A stretch of 7,496 nt of DNA. Source: Candidatus Bathyarchaeum sp. Its GTDB lineage: Archaea; Thermoproteota; Bathyarchaeia; Bathyarchaeales; Bathyarchaeaceae. Shown in pieces: positions 1 through 5,478 of this stretch. A program made the translations under genes and the position numbers. Position 1 is the first letter of the stretch. Every line of letters starts with the position of its first letter. Under the pieces are notes generated by a model. It searched no databases. It saw nothing but the letters and a program-made list of their open reading frames with translations, and had not been told where the DNA came from. The DNA lies in assembly GCA_003096235.1 (NCBI GenBank), contig PIXT01000215.1:1-7496 (forward strand). The letters are read 5' to 3'.

Positions 1-199
1 ACTTAGTGAAGACTCGGACGGAGAAATAGTTAAATGGGTTTGGAATTTCGGAGATGAAACCAGCAGCGAAGAAGAAACCCCAACAGCCACGCACTACTAT
101 GATAATGCTGGAGAGTACACTGTTACATTAAGAGTCGTAGACGACCACGGAATAAGCAGCACCAACACAACAACTCTAATCGTGAATGCACTTGCTTAA
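1..199 (+). CDS. PKD-domain protein, C-terminal fragment (5' end outside window)
   Basis: An open frame runs from base 2 to the TAA at 197-199 (65 codons) and continues past the left edge. It reads as one almost complete PKD (polycystic kidney disease) domain: SEDSDGEIVKWVWNFGDE near the start, then HYYDNAGEYTVTLRVVDDHG, then a closing strand TTTLIVNALA. The W-x-W-x-FGD core and the YTVTLxVxD strand are the family hallmarks. PKD domains are Ig-like beta sandwiches found on archaeal surface and secreted proteins, usually as repeats. The protein ends directly after this domain, with no C-terminal membrane anchor or sorting motif, so any anchoring or catalytic part lies upstream. The parent protein's function cannot be told from this piece. 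Confidence 0.85.
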   Translation, partial: LSEDSDGEIVKWVWNFGDETSSEEETPTATHYYDNAGEYTVTLRVVDDHGISSTNTTTLIVNALA

Positions 200-260
200 C
201 CCGCATAGTATAAGTTAGCTGATTAAACAACTGATTCTATTTAGGTTGTGTATTCTCAAA

Positions 261-303
261 AAAAGGCTAATTTCAACAATGATCTGCGATTAAGATTCTA
301 ATA
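261..303 (+). repeat. Diverged intergenic repeat, copy A
   Basis: Bases 261-282 align with 1793-1814 at about 20 of 23 positions with two one-base gaps, including the exact 12-mer TTTCAACAATGA. Similarity continues more weakly for about 20 bases (pattern TGnnATTAnnnTnCTAATA), to about 303 and 1835. Both copies lie in noncoding DNA downstream of a gene on the + strand. The nature of the element is unknown: a repeated terminator or a decayed small mobile sequence are both possible. Confidence 0.4.
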
Positions 304-350
304 TGCTCAATGATTGCACAAGAAATCTTTAATGTTACAGAAAAACAGAA

Positions 351-363
351 AAAAGCTAGTTTT
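351..363. repeat. Short repeat AAAAGCTAGTTTT, possible PKD gene terminator
   Basis: The 13-mer AAAAGCTAGTTTT occurs here and again at 1793-1805. It is nearly palindromic (A-run, CTAG centre, T-run) and continues into T5 followed by G, so it could act as an oligo-T terminator for the PKD gene, whose stop is about 150 bases upstream. A short AT-rich match could also be chance. Confidence 0.3.
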
Positions 364-420
364 TGTAGTTTAACCACCGTAAAAAATTATTTCTAGCCTT
401 AAATTGTGTTTTAGCATATG

Positions 421-450
421 TTCTATTTTCATCTGAAGTTAATCGCAGAA
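421..450 (+). repeat. Diverged intergenic repeat, left-half copy
   Basis: Bases 421-450 match 1765-1794 without gaps at 24 of 30 positions, beginning with TTCTATTTT and ending with TTAATCG(C/T)AGAA. In the block at 1765-1835 this half sits directly against the half that matches copy A (261-303). Here the two halves are separated. Neither copy is coding. Confidence 0.4.
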
Positions 451-671
451 GGAAAGATGTTGATCACTTAAATATAAGGCAAAAATTACTTAATGTATTA
501 ACCTGTGGTAGAAAGTTCTCGGGAACATAATTTTAGAATCATTAAATGTTTGCTTTTAATCTGTTGTTCCGTGTTAGCTAAGTCTTAGAATTTTAACCCC
601 AACCAACCGTTAATGGACTGCTGGTCAACCTGTTTTTTTATCCCATATTATTGACCTTTGGTTAGCATGTT

Positions 672-686
672 CTGAAAGTTTATTTG
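672..686 (+). promoter_or_regulatory. BRE/TATA candidate for the PH-domain gene
   Basis: The stretch CTGAAAGTTTATTTG has a purine-rich BRE-like part (GAAAG) followed by a TATA-like TTTATTT at 679-685. A start site about 26 bases beyond the box centre would fall near 708, giving a leader of roughly 11 bases before the TTG at 719. The spacing fits an archaeal promoter, but the motif is degenerate and there is no experimental support. Confidence 0.4.
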
Positions 687-718
687 GTTTTGTTTGTCAT
701 TATGGGTAGGGTAATAAT

Positions 719-1588
719 TTGGAGAAGGTGTTTAGGCCAAATCAGACGAGAAGCACAATGGTTTGGGGCTTAGTATTACTGGCGATAATTGATGTCCCCT
801 TATTGTTTCTCTTTCTTGGTTTTCAAGGACCTACCTTTTCTCTTGTTATCTTGGCAGTTATTCTCATTCTCGTCGATGGTCTAGTGCTTTCTTTAGGATT
901 GGTAGGCAAAAGAATGAGTTACAATCTTGGAGATGACGAGTTCACGGTGAATTTTGGTCTCTCGAAACGAAGGATTCCCTATTCGACGATTCGGAATGTG
1001 CAACTTCATCAAACAACGATTCTGCTTCGTATTTTTGGTGCAAGTTGGCCTGGGCTCCATTGGGGACTTTACAGTGCCAAAGATGTCGGAAGAGTCTGGG
1101 TTTACTCAACTAAAATTAGTGGAGACTTTGTTTTGATTGAACGGGCGGATGGTAAAACGATTGCTATATCTCCGGAGAATCCAGAAAGTTTCCTTAATGA
1201 GATAAATGCTCAGAAAAGCAGGTTCGCAACATCTAGTCCAAAAGAAGTTAAAACTTTTGAAGTCTCAACCAGAGTAGTCTATTTGCAAGTTGTGACTGTA
1301 GCTGTTGCTTTTTTTGTTTTTCTAGGATATCTGCTCTGGATTTACCCGTCGCTCCCAGAGAGTATTCCTGTACATTTTGATTTCAACTGGAATCCTAATC
1401 GTTGGGGACACAAATCTGAACTGTTCATAATAGCGGGTGTCGCAGCGATTTTTCCTGCAATAAATACTATTGTAGCTCTTAAGTTTGGAAAATATGGAAA
1501 GGAGCTGGTGATTTTTCTTGGAATAGTATTCATTTCAATCATAGCTATATTCTTTGGAATCGTATATTTCACACAAACCATAATCTGA
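719..1588 (+). CDS. Membrane protein: PH domain (bPH_5 type) plus DUF1648
   Basis: The 289-residue integral membrane protein has about five hydrophobic helices. Two lie at the N terminus (about 14-35 and 39-62). A soluble region at about 65-165 resembles bacterial PH-like domains of the bPH_5 type: RRIPYSTIRNVQL, then a Gly/Trp-rich stretch around 107-118, then GRVWVYST and ISPENPESFLNEI. Next come a helix at 188-208, the DUF1648 signature at 209-232 (LPESIPVHFDFNWNPNRWG) and helices at 233-254 and 263-286. DUF1648 occurs in SdpI-like immunity and signalling proteins and in many uncharacterised membrane proteins. No reaction can be assigned. The start is TTG, with AGGG at 708-711 seven bases upstream. 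A GTG at 728 (GGAG at 721-724) and an ATG at 758 are alternatives; the latter would cut into the first helix. The gene stands alone and converges on the isc operon. Confidence 0.8.
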   Translation: MEKVFRPNQTRSTMVWGLVLLAIIDVPLLFLFLGFQGPTFSLVILAVILILVDGLVLSLGLVGKRMSYNLGDDEFTVNFGLSKRRIPYSTIRNVQLHQTTILLRIFGASWPGLHWGLYSAKDVGRVWVYSTKISGDFVLIERADGKTIAISPENPESFLNEINAQKSRFATSSPKEVKTFEVSTRVVYLQVVTVAVAFFVFLGYLLWIYPSLPESIPVHFDFNWNPNRWGHKSELFIIAGVAAIFPAINTIVALKFGKYGKELVIFLGIVFISIIAIFFGIVYFTQTII

Positions 1589-1701
1589 ATTTAGTGATGC
1601 GTGTATTTCAATGAAGTCATTTGTAAACTCTAATCCAAAGTCAGGCTAAACATCGGGAGTTTGAGAATAACATTTAACGCCACACATTATGCTTGGTTTG
1701 C

Positions 1702-1708
1702 TTTTTTT
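1702..1708 (+). terminator. Oligo-T terminator candidate after the PH-domain gene
   Basis: A run of seven T residues lies 113 bases beyond the stop codon at 1588, with a second T4 run at 1717-1720. Archaeal RNA polymerase often stops at oligo-T tracts without a hairpin, so this is a plausible end for the + strand transcript. No stem precedes it. Confidence 0.4.
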
Positions 1709-1764
1709 ACGTGTTCTTTTAGTAATACCAATTTAAGATGTAGAATGTTACGCTTCAGCAGGGC

Positions 1765-1835
1765 TTCTATTTTTCTCCGTAATTAATCGTAGAAAAGCTA
1801 GTTTTCAACAATGAAGTGTTATTAGTCTCCTAATA
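1765..1835 (+). repeat. Intergenic repeat block, composite copy
   Basis: The left part (1765-1794) matches 421-450 at 24 of 30 bases. The right part (1793-1835) matches 261-303, and its core AAAAGCTAGTTTT also occurs at 351-363. The centre, GAAAA-GCTAG-TTTTC, could form a 5-bp stem with a 5-base loop on either strand. The block lies between two convergent genes, which would suit a bidirectional terminator, but its similarity to several sites more than a kilobase away suggests a dispersed element. Confidence 0.4.
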
Positions 1836-1848
1836 GAAAGGAGATTTT
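1826..1848 (+). terminator. Hairpin plus T4 between convergent genes
   Basis: TCTCCT (1826-1831) and AGGAGA (1839-1844) form a perfect 6-bp inverted repeat around the 7-base loop AATAGAA, followed by TTTT on the + strand. It could be a backstop terminator that keeps the PH-gene transcript from running into the 3' end of iscU (stop at 1867). On the minus strand no T-run follows, so it suits only + strand transcription. Confidence 0.45.
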
Positions 1849-1866
1849 GGCTTGAAGATAAGAGTG

Positions 1867-2244
1867 CTATTTCTTGTCTTCTTGTTTCTTTTGGTAGTCT
1901 TTTATGGCTTCATGTAGGGCGTCTGCGGCTAGGTTGGAGCAGTGCATTTTGATGGGCGGAAGACCTCCAAGGCTTTCAGCTACGTTAGCTCGTGTGATTT
2001 TCATTGCTTCTTCAATGGTTTTGCCTTTCGCTAGTTCGGTTGTCATGCTGCTTGTGGCTATGGCTGCGCCGCAACCAAACGTTTTGAATTTGACATCCGT
2101 CAGCTTGTTGTCTTTCACTTTGATGTACATGGTCATGAGGTCGCCGCAAACTGGGTTGCCTACGGTTCCTACGCCGTCTGCGTCTTTAATTTCGCCTACG
2201 TTTCTGGGGTTACTGAAATGGTCCATAACTTTTTCGCTATACAT
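1867..2244 (-). CDS. iscU: IscU-type Fe-S cluster assembly scaffold
   Basis: This 125-residue protein matches IscU/NifU-N scaffolds over its whole length; the E. coli protein has 128. IscU assembles a [2Fe-2S] cluster in the cytoplasm and hands it to apoproteins. All ligand positions are visible: C33 and D35 in NPVCGD, C58 in FGCGAA, and H101-C102 in KMHCSNL. The LPPIK stretch (95-99) corresponds to the LPPVK loop that the chaperone HscA binds in bacteria; HscA is often absent in archaea, so the loop may serve another purpose here. The N terminus (MYSEKVMDHFSNPRNVG) is typical and fixes the ATG start. The ribosome binding site GAGGTGA includes the stop codon of iscS, with 9 bases to the ATG, so translation of the two is probably coupled. 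It is the last gene of the tusA-iscS-iscU operon. Confidence 0.95.
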   Translation of the reverse strand: MYSEKVMDHFSNPRNVGEIKDADGVGTVGNPVCGDLMTMYIKVKDNKLTDVKFKTFGCGAAIATSSMTTELAKGKTIEEAMKITRANVAESLGGLPPIKMHCSNLAADALHEAIKDYQKKQEDKK

Positions 2245-2253
2245 ATTCTATTT

Positions 2254-2260
2254 TCACCTC
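2254..2260 (-). promoter_or_regulatory. Ribosome binding site of iscU overlapping the iscS stop
   Basis: On the minus strand the sequence is GAGGTGA, an excellent match to the archaeal anti-Shine-Dalgarno. Its last three bases are the TGA stop of iscS. The spacer to the iscU ATG is 9 bases. This places IscU translation under direct coupling to IscS, fitting proteins that act as a complex. Confidence 0.8.
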
Positions 2261-3429
2261 AAGATTTCCTTCGGAGTTAAGGGCGAGAGCGCCCGTAATC
2301 TTTTCACTACGTTGGGTAATACTTCTATCACGTAATCCACATCCTCTTCAGAGGTTTTTTTGCCCATGGTGAACACCAACGACCCGTGAGCTTGCTCATG
2401 TGTTAAGCCGATAGACCGTAGCACATGGGATGGCTCCAAAGTTTTTGATGCACATGCAGAACCCGAGGATACTTGGATTCCATGCATATCCAGACCTAAA
2501 ATGAGAGACTCACCCTCTATATAACTAAACCTGAGATTAGCGTTGTTAGGAAGCCTTTTTGTTGGATGCCCATTCAAGAACGATTCAGGAATCTTGTCCA
2601 AAACTCCTGCAATCAGTTTATCCCTCAATCGAATCAAACGTTTACTCTCAGATGCCATCTCTGATTGTGCAAGCTCTGCCGCTTTGCCCATGCCAACTAT
2701 TCCCGGAATGTTTTCTGTTCCTGAACGTAATCCAGCCTCTTGACCGCCGCCCTGAATAATTGGCACAATTTTGGTCCCCTTCTTTATGTAAAGAGCTCCC
2801 ACGCCTTTTGGTCCATACATGTCATTGGAAGAAATTGACAAAAGGTCAATGTTCTCTTCTGTAACGTTGATGGGCACCTTTCCTGACGCAGCCACAGCAT
2901 CCACATGAAACAGCACATTGTTTTCTTTGGCTAACTTTCCAATCTCACTTATCGGCTGAACGGTTCCAATCTCGCCATTCGCGTACATGACAGAGATTAA
3001 GATTGTTTTGTCTGTTATTGCATCTTTGAGTTTTTCGAGGTCAACTACTCCCTGTTTGTCCACGGGAACGTATGTTACTTCGAAGCCCTGTTTTTGGAGA
3101 TACTTGCAGATGTTTATCACGGACATGTGTTCGATGACTGTGGTGATGATGTGGTTGCCTTTGTCACGGTTACGGTAAGCAACCCCCTTTATCGCCAAAT
3201 TATTGGATTCTGTGCCTCCTGAAGTAAAGATGATTTCTCGAGGCTTTTGTGCACCCACCAGCTGGGCAACTTTTTCTCTTGAAGCCTCAATTGCAGTTTT
3301 GGCGATGTTTCCAGAAGAATGTGACGATGACGCATTACCGTAGTCGTCCATGAAATAGGGCTTCATTGCTTTGAATACTTTAGCGTCTAGGGGCATTCCA
3401 GCTCCATTATCCATATACACTTTTCTCAA
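2254..3429 (-). CDS. iscS: IscS-like protein lacking the PLP lysine (AfIscS type)
   Basis: This 391-residue aminotransferase class V-fold protein is clearly related to cysteine desulfurases IscS/NifS. Numbering is from the TTG at 3429. Retained: GGTESNN (71-77), the PLP-stacking His (H101, IEHMS), the PLP aspartate (D177), RSGTENI (235-241) and the loop cysteine C326 (SSGSACAS). Changed: the His-Lys pair that forms the PLP Schiff base is N202-D203 (codons AAT GAC, 2821-2826); the Gln after the PLP aspartate is A180; the Arg of the usual IRFS motif is V352 (GTG, 2374-2376); and the N-terminal DNxATTP reads DNGAGMP. Cysteine desulfurase activity is therefore very unlikely. Archaeoglobus fulgidus IscS has the same Lys-to-Asp change, was found to lack PLP and activity, and can offer its Cys as a cluster ligand in complex with IscU. 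A similar structural role is inferred here. An in-frame TTG at 3438 sits against the ribosome binding site, so 3429 is preferred. Confidence 0.92.
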   Translation of the reverse strand: MRKVYMDNGAGMPLDAKVFKAMKPYFMDDYGNASSSHSSGNIAKTAIEASREKVAQLVGAQKPREIIFTSGGTESNNLAIKGVAYRNRDKGNHIITTVIEHMSVINICKYLQKQGFEVTYVPVDKQGVVDLEKLKDAITDKTILISVMYANGEIGTVQPISEIGKLAKENNVLFHVDAVAASGKVPINVTEENIDLLSISSNDMYGPKGVGALYIKKGTKIVPIIQGGGQEAGLRSGTENIPGIVGMGKAAELAQSEMASESKRLIRLRDKLIAGVLDKIPESFLNGHPTKRLPNNANLRFSYIEGESLILGLDMHGIQVSSGSACASKTLEPSHVLRSIGLTHEQAHGSLVFTMGKKTSEEDVDYVIEVLPNVVKRLRALSPLTPKEILR

Positions 3430-3438
3430 GTGCCACAA

Positions 3439-3445
3439 TCTTCCT
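3439..3445 (-). promoter_or_regulatory. Ribosome binding site that decides the iscS start
   Basis: AGGAAGA on the minus strand begins inside the TAG stop of the tusA-like gene. It lies 9 bases from the TTG at 3429 but touches the TTG at 3438 with no spacer. The downstream TTG also gives the usual family N terminus (M)RKVYMDN. Together these favour 3429 as the start and show translational coupling to the upstream gene. Confidence 0.6.
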
Positions 3446-3686
3446 ATTCTATTTTTTTGATAACAAAACGAATCTGGTCGTTTTCTTTATGCATCTCAAG
3501 AAGTTCAAGTCCAAGCCTCTTGACCAGACGAGGAATGTCTTCCTCAGCGGCTGGGTCATCTGCAATTACCTCTAGAACTTCGCCTACATCCAGTTTGTCT
3601 ATTTCCTGACGGGTCCTAAAAACGGGTTCAGGACAGTAAAGACCTACACAATCAAGGTTTCTGTCAGGTTTAGTTTGGTCACCCAA
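3444..3686 (-). CDS. tusA: TusA/SirA-family sulfur-carrier protein
   Basis: This small 80-residue cytoplasmic protein has the family signature LDCVGLYCPEPVFRTRQEI. C18 in the CPxP motif is the residue that carries a persulfide in TusA proteins, and C13 is an additional cysteine. The rest fits the usual beta-alpha-beta-alpha-beta-beta fold: VGEVLEVIADDP strand, EEDIPRLVKRLG helix, and a closing strand IRFVIKKIE. In bacteria TusA takes sulfur from IscS for tRNA thiolation or cofactor synthesis. Here it is first in an operon with an IscS-like protein that probably cannot make persulfide, so its sulfur source and acceptor are open. It could feed IscU, or FdhD encoded elsewhere in the window. The start is TTG, supported by GGAGG seven bases upstream. 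Its stop is inside the ribosome binding site of iscS. Confidence 0.9.
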   Translation of the reverse strand: MGDQTKPDRNLDCVGLYCPEPVFRTRQEIDKLDVGEVLEVIADDPAAEEDIPRLVKRLGLELLEMHKENDQIRFVIKKIE

Positions 3687-3693
3687 TTACAAA

Positions 3694-3698
3694 CCTCC
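3694..3698 (-). promoter_or_regulatory. Ribosome binding site that decides the tusA TTG start
   Basis: GGAGG on the minus strand lies 7 bases before the TTG at 3686. No ATG or GTG upstream in this frame is as well placed, so the non-ATG start is well supported. Confidence 0.75.
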
Positions 3699-3740
3699 AA
3701 CAAACCAAAAATTTCCTGCATAACCTAAATAGTTTCCCCT

Positions 3741-3767
3741 CTATTTAATTATAACTATGTTATACAT
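3741..3767 (-). promoter_or_regulatory. Promoter candidate of the tusA-iscS-iscU operon
   Basis: On the minus strand this AT-rich stretch contains TATAATTAAATA (3753-3742) and, further upstream, TGTATAACAT. A start site about 26 bases beyond the first box would fall near 3720, giving a leader of about 34 bases that carries the GGAGG site. No clear BRE precedes it, so the exact box is uncertain. Confidence 0.4.
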
Positions 3768-3786
3768 TTGACAGTTGAAACCAAAC

Positions 3787-3805
3787 AAAAAAAGCGCGTG
3801 GGCGC
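3787..3805 (-). terminator. Hairpin/oligo-T terminator of the malic enzyme gene
   Basis: On the minus strand, GCGC-CCAC-GCGC (3805-3794) can form a short G+C-rich stem with a 4-base loop, directly followed by seven T residues (3793-3787). It starts about 30 bases beyond the malic enzyme stop and ends before the isc promoter, so it should separate the two transcription units. Confidence 0.6.
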
Positions 3806-3836
3806 CCCCGAAATCACCCCGCAAACAGCTTTTTTC

Positions 3837-5195
3837 TCAAATGTCCTTTGGCGGAGCCGGAATAAGCCCCTTTTTCATCAACAACTCTGTGGAGTCTCTG
3901 GCATTCTTGATGATGTGAGTCGCTCGTTCATAGAGTTCTTGCCTGCTTGGCTTGACCCGCGCAACACCCTCTTTAATGGACTCCAAAGCACATGCCACAG
4001 CTTCTCTGGGAAAGACCTCCCACTCATCCATCCGTGGAACTATGTCATCCTCGGTGATGCCCCGTTCCTCCGCAAAAGATGCCAACTCGTTTGCCGCAGC
4101 TATACACATGTCATCAGTAACAGTTGTGGCTTTCACGTCCAAAACTCCCCTGAAGATAGCAGGAAAACCCAACGAATTGTTAATCTGATTAGCAAAATCC
4201 GAACGCCCCGTAGCCACAATCTTTGCTCCAGCTTCCTTCGCATCCCAAGGCCAAATCTCAGGAAGCGGATTCGCACAAGCAAAAACAATCGAATCAGTTG
4301 CCATACTACTAACCCAAGACTTTTTGATAGTGTCTGGGCTAGGCGTGGAAGCAGCAATAACAACATCAGAGCCCTTCAACGCTTCAGCCGCACCACCAGT
4401 AAGTCCCTCACTGTTAGTTTCAAGACAAAAACGCCACTTCCACGGATTAGCTTCCTTTTTTGCCTCCACATCCTTTCTGTTAGGATGCAAAATTCCGCGG
4501 CTATCCACCATTACTAGGTTACCCGCTTTAACTCCGGCACGCATAAGAACCAAAGCAGTCCGCGTATTTGCTGAGCCCACTCCCAGTATAGTAATTTTTG
4601 CTTGATCCATACTTTTGCCAACAAGCTTCAGGGCGTTGATGAGACCAGCCAAAATCACGGTGGCGGTTCCCTGCTGGTCGTCGTGCCAGACCGGAATGTT
4701 GAGTTCTTCTCGGGCATTATTTAGTACATGGAAGCATTTGGGTTTGGATATGTCTTCCAAGTTTATGCCTCCAAATGTGGGCGCCAACCATTTGCATGCA
4801 GTAACTATGTCTTCTGGCTTTTTGGTTCCCAAGCAGATTGGAAACGCATCTACACCACCCAGATACTTGAAGAGTAAAGCTTTTCCTTCCATAACTGGCA
4901 TTGCAGCTTCTGGACCTATATCTCCCAAACCTAGCACCCGTGTTCCGTCACTCACGATAGCCACGTAGTTCCAGCGGCTAGTGTGACTGAAAACCTGTTC
5001 TGGGTCATCTTTTATGGCTTTACAAGAAGCAGCCACGCCCGGAGTGTACCAAATTGCGAAGTCTTGTGAACTACGTATAGCACATTTTGGCATAACTTGA
5101 ACTTTTCCTCCATAAAATGGGTGATAGGCTAGAGCCAGTTTGGCGGGTTTCTTGGCTTTTTCAAGAAGTTCGTCTACGGTTAACTTTTTGGTCAT
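3837..5195 (-). CDS. Malic enzyme (malate dehydrogenase, decarboxylating)
   Basis: This 452-residue cytoplasmic enzyme should convert malate plus NAD(P)+ to pyruvate, CO2 and NAD(P)H, linking the C4 acid pool to pyruvate. Family motifs in order: YTPGVA (50-55, catalytic Tyr), SDGTRVLGLGDIG (82-94), MEGKALLFKYLGGVDAFPI (K105 is the likely catalytic Lys), NLEDI (metal ligands E147-D148), HDDQQGTA (D172-D173), Rossmann loop GVGSAN (205-210), ANPLPEIWPWDA (308-319) and ATGRSDFANQINN (328-340). The C-terminal phosphotransacetylase-like domain of long MaeB proteins is absent, and the length fits the short form. Two small departures are HDDQQGT where HDDQHGT is usual, and Asn in place of the last Gly of GxGxxG. 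Preference for NAD or NADP cannot be read. There is no strong ribosome binding site before the ATG; a TTAAAT box 27 bases upstream would suit a leaderless mRNA. Confidence 0.93.
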   Translation of the reverse strand: MTKKLTVDELLEKAKKPAKLALAYHPFYGGKVQVMPKCAIRSSQDFAIWYTPGVAASCKAIKDDPEQVFSHTSRWNYVAIVSDGTRVLGLGDIGPEAAMPVMEGKALLFKYLGGVDAFPICLGTKKPEDIVTACKWLAPTFGGINLEDISKPKCFHVLNNAREELNIPVWHDDQQGTATVILAGLINALKLVGKSMDQAKITILGVGSANTRTALVLMRAGVKAGNLVMVDSRGILHPNRKDVEAKKEANPWKWRFCLETNSEGLTGGAAEALKGSDVVIAASTPSPDTIKKSWVSSMATDSIVFACANPLPEIWPWDAKEAGAKIVATGRSDFANQINNSLGFPAIFRGVLDVKATTVTDDMCIAAANELASFAEERGITEDDIVPRMDEWEVFPREAVACALESIKEGVARVKPSRQELYERATHIIKNARDSTELLMKKGLIPAPPKDI

Positions 5196-5219
5196 ATATT
5201 TTGCTTTCAGAGTTATTGG

Positions 5220-5225
5220 ATTTAA
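5220..5225 (-). promoter_or_regulatory. TATA candidate for leaderless malic enzyme mRNA
   Basis: TTAAAT on the minus strand is centred about 27 bases before the ATG at 5195. That is the distance expected if transcription begins at the start codon, and the absence of a good Shine-Dalgarno just before the ATG agrees with this. A more distant AT-rich box (CAATATAG, near 5255-5262) is an alternative that would give a leader of about 35 bases. Confidence 0.3.
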
Positions 5226-5387
5226 GGGTTGTTAAAGAGCCGCAGTCACTACAATAACTATATTGTTGCCTCACTGAACACATTGAAGCCCAAAAGAGAC
5301 ATTGGATAAAGTAAAGCTTAAGAAAGAGTGCGATAAAGGTATCCAACGGACTAAAGTTACGCTGGCAAAAGCTTTCAGCCCGAATGT

Positions 5388-5465
5388 AGCGGGGTGGGGT
5401 AGCCAGGTGAACCCGCTGGGCTCATAACCCAGAGATCGGTTGTTCAAATCAACTCCCCGCTACCA
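5388..5465 (+). tRNA. Initiator tRNA-Met (anticodon CAT)
   Basis: The full cloverleaf is visible: acceptor AGCGGGG (5388-5394) with CCCCGCT (5455-5461); D stem GGGT/ACCC around AGCCAGGTGA; anticodon stem CTGGG/CCCAG around CTCATAA (CAT at 5423-5425); variable loop AGATC; T stem GGTTG/CAACT around TTCAAAT; discriminator A; and an encoded CCA (5463-5465). The A1:U72 pair and three consecutive G:C pairs in the anticodon stem (29-31 with 39-41) are the marks of an archaeal initiator rather than an elongator tRNA. No intron interrupts the anticodon loop. It lies alone between the malic enzyme promoter and the 3' end of the MobA-like gene, on the opposite strand to both. CTAAAGTTA near 5351 could be its TATA box, but the match is weak. 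Confidence 0.97.
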
Positions 5466-5478
5466 ACTAACATTTAGA

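Larger units (their letters stand above)
200..718. other. Intergenic spacer, AT-rich, with diverged short repeats
   Basis: This 519-base stretch has no credible open frame on either strand and no recognisable structured RNA. It holds three segments resembling a block downstream of the PH-domain gene: 261-303, 351-363 and 421-450 (see the repeat entries). It also holds oligo-T stretches that could end the PKD transcript (T5 at 360-364, T7 at 632-638) and, at its right end, a promoter candidate for the gene at 719. Otherwise I see nothing in it. Confidence 0.6.

Noticed and set aside
702..704. ATG at 702 as the start of the PH-domain gene
   Set aside because: It is in a different frame from the gene, and in the gene's own frame a TAG at 707-709 blocks any start upstream of that point.
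1593..1598. Possible C box (TGATG-like) of a C/D box guide RNA
   Set aside because: No matching D box (CTGA) or C'/D' pair lies at a suitable distance, so a C/D RNA is not supported.
1904..2335. A 143-codon open frame on the + strand
   Set aside because: It is antisense to iscU and the end of iscS, both unmistakable genes, and its translation shows no family character.
2254..3429. IscS-like gene as a pseudogene because of its missing catalytic lysine
   Set aside because: The frame is full length, the motifs around the change are intact, the operon junctions are tight and the loop cysteine is kept. The A. fulgidus precedent shows that such proteins are functional partners of IscU.
3768..4517. 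A 249-codon open frame on the + strand
   Set aside because: It lies almost wholly antisense to the malic enzyme gene, has a basic, low-complexity composition and no recognisable motif. It is a shadow of the real gene.
5161..5346. A 61-codon minus-strand frame upstream of the malic enzyme
   Set aside because: It overlaps the malic enzyme start in another frame and covers the promoter region, with no ribosome binding site and no recognisable sequence.
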